5,448 nucleotides of DNA from an uncultured Flavobacterium sp. Its GTDB lineage: Bacteria > Bacteroidota > Bacteroidia > Flavobacteriales > Flavobacteriaceae. A program made the translations under genes and the position numbers. Below the pieces are notes generated by a model. That model ran no database searches. It was given only the letters and a program-made list of their open reading frames with translations, and was not told the DNA's origin. The stretch is taken from contig NZ_CAMLRU010000169.1 of NCBI RefSeq assembly GCF_946482535.1, positions 1 through 5,448 of the forward strand. The letters run 5' to 3'. Of the stretch, positions 1 through 4,352 are shown one piece after another. Position 1 is the stretch's first letter; every line of letters begins with the position of its first letter.

Positions 1-182
1 CCCCATCTTTGTCCCAGACCAATACCATTGTCAAATACTGCCCAATTACCGGTTCCTAAAGTCCAAGTGGTTGATGGCAATGCTGCTGGTCCTGTGGTTG
101 ACTCAAATCCTTCTAATGCCAATTGGGAATAACCGCTGATTGAGAAGCATAAAGTTATTAATATTAATGTAATTTTTTTCAT
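1..182 (-). CDS. N-terminus of a secreted choice-of-anchor-J-type surface protein (partial, runs off left edge)
   Basis: Reading the minus strand from the ATG at 182 gives 60 complete codons with no stop before the window edge. The first 20 residues form a classic signal peptide: MKK, then a hydrophobic stretch, ending SGYSQ, with cleavage likely just before or after Gln20. The mature part opens with LALEGFES and continues with TTWTLGTGNWAVFDNG. A 'GFE...P..W' opening followed by 'GNW.VFDNG' is typical of the choice-of-anchor J (cleaved-adhesin-like) domain at the front of many Flavobacterium proteins secreted by T9SS. The C-terminal sorting domain that would prove T9SS export lies outside the window. 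The start is 32 bases after the stop of the upstream barrel gene. A weak promoter may lie inside that gene's end (TTTG at 238-235 and TAATTTTT at about 217-210), but it is not a perfect match, so co-transcription is equally possible. The coding call is firm, the family call moderate. Confidence 0.72.
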   Translation of the reverse strand, partial: MKKITLILITLCFSISGYSQLALEGFESTTGPAALPSTTWTLGTGNWAVFDNGIGLGQRW

Positions 183-214
183 AAGGGTTGGTGGTATTTG
201 GTTGGTAAAAAAAA

Positions 215-1060
215 TTATATTTTAAAAATGCCCCCAAAGGCAATAATCCTTTGCAGAAAATAAAAATGTTGGGATGCTGTGTCAGATTTACTTTTAGTGG
301 TTCTGATGTCATCCATATCAATATAACCGCCTTTGAGTTCTGCTTGAAGAAAAAAGTATTTGAAAAAGGTAAGGTTCAAGCCTACTTTAGCAGAAAGACC
401 ATATCCGGCCACATGAAATTCATCGTAGCGGTCTTTTCCTAATAACATCGTGTTAGTTTTTGGATATAAAAAACCGGCACCTACTCCTTCGGTTAAATTG
501 ACTTGAAATTTATCGGTATTCTGAATTTTAAAAAGTTTAGAAATATCATCAACTCTTGAAAATTCAGTATTCACGTAATTCAAACCATCAGTATGCTCGA
601 AGGTTAAAAAATCCTCTGTCAACGTTATGGGTTCGTTGTTGTAGGAACCGTCGAAAGGGGTTCCGGCATCAATGTTTCCGGTAATATTTACTACTTGGTT
701 TTGATTCATCACATATTTCATATGGTCAAATCCGATAGAGATATTGTAATGGTCATTAATAAAATATCCAATTCTCAAATTGGTCTGAGGAATGGTCATT
801 CTGGCCGGATTGATATAGTCAACTTGCCAGCCTTTTGGTTTGTCTCTGGCCGTTACATCATGTAAAGTGAAATTGTAATTATCTCCTTTAAAATGGATAT
901 CTGATTTGGTAAAACTTTCTCTATTTCCTCCCCAAAAAATATACATTTTTCCTTTGTTATGGGCAGTATATTTATCTGGATTTACTTGTTTTTCTTGTGC
1001 TGAAACCGTTTGCGACAGGGCATAAATTGTTATCAATGAAACAAAAAATATTTTTTTCAA
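215..1060 (-). CDS. Predicted outer-membrane beta-barrel protein, function unknown, TTG start
   Basis: This 281-residue protein has a signal peptide: KKIFFVSLI, a hydrophobic core, then TVSA before Gln22. The mature part is rich in aromatic and alternating polar/hydrophobic stretches (for example LRIGYFINDHYNISIGFDH at 95-113 and LSAKVGLNLTFFKYFFLQ at 222-239), contains no cysteine, and ends in a short strand, GGIFKI. This pattern fits a small outer-membrane beta-barrel; no named family or ligand can be assigned from the sequence. The start must be TTG at 1060-1058. Codons upstream in this frame run back to a stop that coincides with the kdsA stop, with no ATG or GTG, and the first internal ATG (residue 39) would remove the signal peptide. 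It begins 21 bases after kdsA, so it is probably co-transcribed with it. Location in the outer membrane is an inference. The gene itself is secure. Confidence 0.8.
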   Translation of the reverse strand: MKKIFFVSLITIYALSQTVSAQEKQVNPDKYTAHNKGKMYIFWGGNRESFTKSDIHFKGDNYNFTLHDVTARDKPKGWQVDYINPARMTIPQTNLRIGYFINDHYNISIGFDHMKYVMNQNQVVNITGNIDAGTPFDGSYNNEPITLTEDFLTFEHTDGLNYVNTEFSRVDDISKLFKIQNTDKFQVNLTEGVGAGFLYPKTNTMLLGKDRYDEFHVAGYGLSAKVGLNLTFFKYFFLQAELKGGYIDMDDIRTTKSKSDTASQHFYFLQRIIAFGGIFKI

Positions 1061-1081
1061 GGCTTGAATAAATTTAAAAAA

Positions 1082-1900
1082 TTAAAACGAATTGATTGTT
1101 TTTCTGATGGCTACTAATCGTGTCATTAAACCTTCAAAATAGTCTAAGTGTAACATATTAGCGCCATCACTTTTGGCATTAGCAGGATCAAAATGGGTTT
1201 CTATAAAAATACCGTCAACACCAACAGCTATTCCTGCTTTGGCAATGGTTTCTATCATATCAGGTCTTCCTCCGGTTACACCGGTAGTTTGATTAGGTTG
1301 TTGTAGGGAATGGGTAACGTCAAGAACAGTTGAGGCATACTGTTGCATGGTAGGAATACCGCGAAAATCTACTATCATGTCTTGATAACCAAACATAGTT
1401 CCTCTATCGGTAACCATTACGTTTTGATTATTGCAGTCTAAAACTTTCTGAACGGCGTGTTTCATGCTTTCCGGACTCATAAATTGTCCTTTCTTCAAGT
1501 TGACTGTTTTTCCGGTATTCGCAGCAGCTACAACCAAATCAGTTTGTCGTACCAAAAAGGCCGGTATTTGTAAAACATCTACATATTGAGCTGCTTTAGC
1601 AGCATCCTCATTGGTATGTATGTCGGTAACAGTAGGAATATGGAAAGTTTCCGAAACTTTTCTGAGAATTTTAAGCGCTTTCTCATCGCCAATGCCCGAA
1701 AAACTGTCAATTCTGGAGCGATTGGCTTTTTTGAATGAACCTTTAAAAACGTAAGGGATCTCTAATTTGTCAGTAATGGTAACCAACTTCTCGGCAATTC
1801 TCATTGCCATTTCTTCGCCTTCTATAGCACAAGGACCAGCAAGCACAAAGAAATTTCCACTATCAGTATTTTTGATTTGTGGAATGGTATTTATATTCAT
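1082..1900 (-). CDS. kdsA: 3-deoxy-8-phosphooctulonate synthase (Kdo-8-phosphate synthase), metal-dependent type
   Basis: KdsA condenses phosphoenolpyruvate with D-arabinose 5-phosphate to give Kdo-8-phosphate, in the cytoplasm, on the way to the Kdo sugar of the lipopolysaccharide core. The 272 residues match the usual family length and carry its hallmarks in order: LAGPCAIEGE (20-29), FKGSFKKANRS (52-62), TDIH (92-95), QIPAFLVRQTDL (111-122), VTDRGTMFGY (163-172), DVTHSLQ (194-200) and GIFIETHFDP (230-239). Cys24 stands where E. coli KdsA has Asn26. With His197, Glu234 and Asp245 it reproduces the spacing of the metal ligands of Aquifex aeolicus KdsA (Cys11, His185, Glu222, Asp233), so a metal-dependent enzyme is predicted. 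The ATG at 1900 is the natural start. The upstream lipoprotein ends 69 bases before it; that gap holds only an imperfect promoter-like box (TAACTTAG), so read-through from the upstream genes is likely. Confidence 0.97.
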   Translation of the reverse strand: MNINTIPQIKNTDSGNFFVLAGPCAIEGEEMAMRIAEKLVTITDKLEIPYVFKGSFKKANRSRIDSFSGIGDEKALKILRKVSETFHIPTVTDIHTNEDAAKAAQYVDVLQIPAFLVRQTDLVVAAANTGKTVNLKKGQFMSPESMKHAVQKVLDCNNQNVMVTDRGTMFGYQDMIVDFRGIPTMQQYASTVLDVTHSLQQPNQTTGVTGGRPDMIETIAKAGIAVGVDGIFIETHFDPANAKSDGANMLHLDYFEGLMTRLVAIRKTINSF

Positions 1901-1969
1901 AAAAATTAAGGTTTTAAAGACCGCTAAGTTATGAATAATTTGGTTATTTTATGTAGTTATTTTGTTAAG

Positions 1970-2425
1970 TTATTTTTTGATACTGAGGCCAACCGGTACA
2001 AGTAAATATCCTCTTTCATAAATGTTTAGGTAAAGTTTAACCGGATTCTTTTGACCTTCCCATGTCAGTTCGTAAATATCTAAGAAACCGGCACCGATTT
2101 CCGTTCTTTTGGTTGGAAACGGACAACAACTTTCCAATTTGGTAAAAGTGATTTTTTCACCGTTTGGACCGGCTAAAGCTCTCAAATATCGCTCTGCATT
2201 TAGGTTTTCGTCTTTGGTGTTTTTATAAAAAACATTTACGGGATAATCCGGATCATAACCGTATTTTTTGTCTTTACTGTATTCTGTTATAACAAAAGCG
2301 TCTCCTTTGAGGGTTGGAATAGGAGCATTGTCATCTACATTTTTTAAAGTGGAACGAGTACTTACACAGGACGTTGCTACTGCAATAAATGCGATAAGAA
2401 GCGTGAGCTTACCAAATGTTTTCAT
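1970..2425 (-). CDS. Small predicted lipoprotein, function unknown
   Basis: From the ATG at 2425 the gene encodes 151 residues. The N-terminus MKTFGKLTLLIAFIAVATSC is a lipoprotein signal peptide with a lipobox-like ATSC, so Cys20 would be lipidated and the protein anchored in the envelope. The mature part is small and polar, with a YGYDPDYPVNVFYKN stretch (55-69), an adjacent cysteine pair (Cys100-Cys101, in ESCCPFP) and a hydrophobic end, GYLLVPVGLSIKK. I do not recognise a domain with a known function. An in-frame ATG 30 bases further upstream (2455) would add MYYQKKKQSI in front of the signal peptide. I reject it because the added segment is mostly coded by an 11-base A run and the shorter form is a normal lipoprotein. 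The gene lies 42 bases after the DUF4199-like gene and 69 before kdsA. From memory, small lipoproteins of this type are sometimes labelled with the KdsA enzyme name; nothing in the sequence supports aldolase activity. Confidence 0.85.
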   Translation of the reverse strand: MKTFGKLTLLIAFIAVATSCVSTRSTLKNVDDNAPIPTLKGDAFVITEYSKDKKYGYDPDYPVNVFYKNTKDENLNAERYLRALAGPNGEKITFTKLESCCPFPTKRTEIGAGFLDIYELTWEGQKNPVKLYLNIYERGYLLVPVGLSIKK

Positions 2426-2467
2426 GATGGATTGTTTTTTTTTTTGATAATACAATAACCGTGCAAT

Positions 2468-2959
2468 TTATTTTTTGTTTCTGATAATTAACGCTATAAT
2501 GGCTCCTGCGGTTGTTCCCATAGACAAAACAGTATAAACACTTTCTATGATAAAACTTCTTAAGTTGAAATAGTTTTCGGCAGCTTCAGCAGTCATATGG
2601 TATTTTAGTAACGGGCTACTGGTTTTATATTCAATTGCAGTTTCAAAAAAATGAGGTGTAATACTTTTGTAAATTACCAATTGGGCAAAAGGAATCAACA
2701 AAGCAATAAAAAAAGACAAAATGACTCCACTGATAAATCCTTGTGTCCAAGTGATTTGGTTGTTGAAGAAGTACTTCTTTTTTTCTCTCAAGGCCAAATA
2801 AAAAAACAAAAATCCCGGAATGGCAAAAAGATTAGTATAAATGATGTATTGGTCAATATGTTCATCGTGAAGTCCGATAAACTTTTCGCCTATAGCCCAA
2901 GCTAATACCAGAAGAATAAAGCGAAATGTCCATTTTACCTCAATAGTGTAGTTTTTCAT
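2468..2959 (-). CDS. DUF4199-family four-helix inner-membrane protein
   Basis: The 163-residue protein has four probable membrane helices, at about 8-26, 38-58, 74-98 and 135-159, joined by a lysine-rich loop (REKKKYFFNN, 58-67) and a longer loop (99-134). Length, the four-helix plan, the central WTQGFISG segment and the final SMGTTAGAIIALI helix fit the DUF4199 family, which is common in Bacteroidota and has no known biochemical role. The assignment is from memory of the family and is moderately sure; an integral membrane protein is near certain. The ATG at 2959 is the first in frame and lies about 21 bases downstream of a perfect TATTTTTG box, so this is probably the first gene of the leftward transcript that continues through the lipoprotein and kdsA. 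It has no enzyme-like motif and no cysteine. Confidence 0.8.
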   Translation of the reverse strand: MKNYTIEVKWTFRFILLVLAWAIGEKFIGLHDEHIDQYIIYTNLFAIPGFLFFYLALREKKKYFFNNQITWTQGFISGVILSFFIALLIPFAQLVIYKSITPHFFETAIEYKTSSPLLKYHMTAEAAENYFNLRSFIIESVYTVLSMGTTAGAIIALIIRNKK

Positions 2960-2980
2960 TGTTAGGGTTTATTTGAGAGT

Positions 2981-2988
2981 CAAAAATA
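2981..2988 (-). promoter_or_regulatory. -7 promoter box for the leftward DUF4199-lipoprotein-kdsA genes
   Basis: The minus strand reads TATTTTTG here, a perfect match to the Bacteroidota -7 consensus TAnnTTTG. It lies about 21 bases before the ATG at 2959, which gives a short leader. No good -33 TTG/TTTG element is visible at the usual distance, so the call rests on the -7 box and its position in a divergent gap. Confidence 0.5.
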
Positions 2989-3003
2989 CTTTATTTCGAT
3001 AAA

Positions 3004-3040
3004 TTTTGTACCGGTAAACACTTTAATATTTCTATTTTTG
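3004..3040 (+). promoter_or_regulatory. Promoter for the rightward sulfur-transporter pair
   Basis: TATTTTTG at 3033-3040 is a perfect TAnnTTTG -7 box, 13 bases before the ATG at 3054. A TTTTG at 3004-3008 could serve as the -33 element, but the 24-base spacer is longer than usual for this promoter class. Transcription would begin around 3045-3048 in the A-rich tract just before the start codon, so the leader would be only a few bases long. Confidence 0.5.
3009..3016. repeat. TACCGGTA palindrome midway between divergent promoters
   Basis: A perfect 8-base palindrome lies near the midpoint of the two outward-facing TATTTTTG boxes, directly after the candidate -33 element of the rightward promoter. 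Extending it gives only an imperfect match (TTTGTACC against GGTAAACA, six of eight positions). The position would suit an operator for a dimeric regulator acting on both sides, but ACCGG strings are common in this genome, so chance is a real alternative. Confidence 0.25.
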
Positions 3041-3053
3041 TAAAAAAAATTAA

Positions 3054-3611
3054 ATGGAAATGATTACTAACACTTGGCATTGGGCTATTTCAGGATTTTT
3101 AATCGGAATGGTGATGCTGACGCTTAATTATTTTGGAAAAGTATTCGGGATGTCTTCCAATTTACGCTCTTTGTGCGCTATGACCGGTGTCGGTAAAAAA
3201 GTGCCTTTCTTTGATTGGGATTGGAAATCACAACGTTGGAATTTAGCCGTAGTGGTGGGTGCTATGATTGGTGGTTATGTAGCTGTAAATTTTTTAAGTG
3301 AGGCTTCCAACGTGGCAATTAACCCCAAAACAATCGAGAAATTAGCCACCATGGGAATTGAAGCGCCTAATGGTAAACTAATGCCCGATGCTCTTTTTGG
3401 CAAAGAAATATTCCAATCTCCAAAGATGATTTTCATACTAATTGTGGGTGGGATTTTAATTGGTTTTGGTTCGCGTTATGCCGGAGGTTGTACTTCAGGT
3501 CACGCCATTTCCGGTTTAAGTAATTTACAGTTGCCTTCTCTCAAAGCGGTAATAGGTTTTTTTATCGGCGGATTGATTATGGCCCATTTTATTTTACCCT
3601 TAATTTTCTAA
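3054..3611 (+). CDS. YeeE/YedE-family sulfur-transport protein, first half of a split pair
   Basis: This 185-residue membrane protein belongs to the YeeE/YedE (DUF395, sulfur transport) superfamily, whose characterised member YeeE/TsuA takes up thiosulfate through a pore lined by conserved cysteines. Visible features are a first helix (8-28), a loop with LCAMTGVGKK (Cys41), a helix at 62-84, a periplasmic-type loop (85-124), a helix at 125-143, the signature RYAGGCTSGHAISG (141-154, Cys146) and a last helix (163-183). Full-length family members carry two such halves in one chain; here the second half is the next gene, three bases downstream, so the two products probably assemble into one transporter. 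The substrate (thiosulfate or another reduced sulfur species) is inferred from the family. The ATG at 3054 is the first in frame, just after a strong -7 box. No rhodanese, persulfide dioxygenase or regulator gene lies next to it in this window. Confidence 0.9.
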   Translation: MEMITNTWHWAISGFLIGMVMLTLNYFGKVFGMSSNLRSLCAMTGVGKKVPFFDWDWKSQRWNLAVVVGAMIGGYVAVNFLSEASNVAINPKTIEKLATMGIEAPNGKLMPDALFGKEIFQSPKMIFILIVGGILIGFGSRYAGGCTSGHAISGLSNLQLPSLKAVIGFFIGGLIMAHFILPLIF

Positions 3612-3614
3612 GAC

Positions 3615-4028
3615 ATGAATTTATTACGATACGTTATAGTAGGCTTCATTTTCGGGATTATTTTAACCAAAGCAGAAGCGGTTTCCTGGTACCGAATTTA
3701 TGAAATGTTTCAATTACAATCGGTTCATATGTATGGTATTATCACGGTAGCCATTATTACCGGTTTACTCGGAATCCAATTCATTAAAAGAAAAAAACTG
3801 AAAGATATCGACGGAAATCCTATTTACATTCAAGATAAAGAAAAAGGAAATGCTCGTTATTGGATTGGCGGTATTCTTTTTGGATTAGGTTGGGCAATGG
3901 TCGGAGCTTGTCCCGGACCCATTTTTATCATGTTGGGCGCAGGATTTTTAAGTGTCGGATTAATACTCATAGGTGCTGTTTTTGGTACTTTCTTGTACGG
4001 ACTGCTTAAAGATAAGCTACCTCATTAA
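3615..4028 (+). CDS. YeeE/YedE-like (DUF6691-type) sulfur-transport protein, second half of a split pair
   Basis: The 137-residue partner of the preceding gene starts three bases after its stop, so translation is probably coupled. It has helices at about 4-20, 38-57, 81-100 and 107-129. The stretch LTKAEAVSWYRIYEMFQLQ (17-35) followed by SVHMYG is characteristic of the DUF6691 half of split YeeE/YedE transporters. The signature WAMVGACPGPIFIMLGAG (93-110) contains the only cysteine, Cys99, equivalent to a pore cysteine of the family. A basic loop (58-80) would face the cytoplasm under the positive-inside rule. The likely role is to form the complete thiosulfate or sulfur-compound channel with the first half. 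Comparable split pairs in Proteobacteria (the PmpA/PmpB type) are linked to sulfide or persulfide handling, but nothing in this window tests that. A strong terminator follows the stop by five bases, closing a two-gene operon. Confidence 0.9.
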   Translation: MNLLRYVIVGFIFGIILTKAEAVSWYRIYEMFQLQSVHMYGIITVAIITGLLGIQFIKRKKLKDIDGNPIYIQDKEKGNARYWIGGILFGLGWAMVGACPGPIFIMLGAGFLSVGLILIGAVFGTFLYGLLKDKLPH

Positions 4029-4033
4029 TATAC

Positions 4034-4060
4034 AACTCCCGATTCATTCGGGAGTTTTTT
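4034..4060 (+). terminator. Intrinsic terminator of the sulfur-transporter operon
   Basis: A perfect 9-base-pair stem, AACTCCCGA paired with TCGGGAGTT, encloses the loop TTCAT and is followed directly by a T run (4055-4060). It begins five bases after the stop of the second transporter gene. The opposite strand lacks a T tail after the stem, so it acts on rightward transcripts. Confidence 0.92.
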
Positions 4061-4177
4061 ATTTCCTCTGATGCTCTAAATTAACGTTTACTTTAAACCG
4101 ATGTATTTTGTAATTCGTAAATGGATTTGGTTAAAACGATGTTTGTGTTTTTATTGTATAATTCTCAAAAAAGTATA

Positions 4178-4236
4178 GTTTAATGGTTTTAAAAATAAAT
4201 TATTATCCGATAAAAGTCAAAAATCAACCATTAAAC
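4178..4236. repeat. Perfect 11-base inverted repeat with 37-base spacer
   Basis: GTTTAATGGTT (4178-4188) and its exact reverse complement AACCATTAAAC (4226-4236) enclose 37 bases. There is no T tail, so this is not a simple terminator. It may be a paired protein-binding site, a long-loop RNA hairpin or a remnant of a small mobile repeat; none of these can be proved here. Confidence 0.55.
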
Positions 4237-4308
4237 GCAAGTAGAATGCAGTTTGTAGATTTTTTCAGCTAAACATCGGAAAAATAGTAGAACAATTTTA
4301 TGAGGCCT

Positions 4309-4316
4309 TAATTTTG
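4309..4316 (+). promoter_or_regulatory. -7 promoter box for the surface-protein gene
   Basis: TAATTTTG perfectly matches TAnnTTTG and lies 36 bases before the ATG at 4353, leaving a leader of roughly 30 bases. No clear TTG/TTTG -33 element is seen at the usual distance upstream, so confidence is moderate. Confidence 0.5.
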
Positions 4317-4352
4317 CTATGTTTTACAACCCAAATCTAATAAAACATCGGC

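Larger units (their letters stand above)
4029..4352. other. 324-base intergenic region between the transporter pair and the surface-protein gene
   Basis: No credible gene is seen on either strand. The region holds the transporter terminator (4034-4060), a perfect inverted repeat (arms 4178-4188 and 4226-4236), two copies of AAACATCGG (4271-4279 and 4343-4351) and a promoter box for the next gene (4309-4316). The remaining stretch (about 4061-4177) is AT-rich without a pattern I can support. Confidence 0.7.

Noticed and set aside
103..321. Minus-strand frame of 72 codons spanning the gap between the barrel gene and the left-edge gene
   Set aside because: It overlaps two better supported genes in another frame, and its product has no signal or domain.
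1901..1969. Promoter for kdsA alone
   Set aside because: TAACTTAG is one base off the -7 consensus and no -33 TTG lies at the right distance, so it is not strong enough to list as a feature.
2651..2905. Plus-strand frame opposite the DUF4199-like gene
   Set aside because: It is antisense to a well supported membrane protein and its product looks random.
4101..4178. Short plus-strand open frame (25 codons) in the intergenic gap
   Set aside because: It has no promoter box at a suitable place, no recognisable product and odd composition (several Trp and Cys); an open frame this short is expected by chance.
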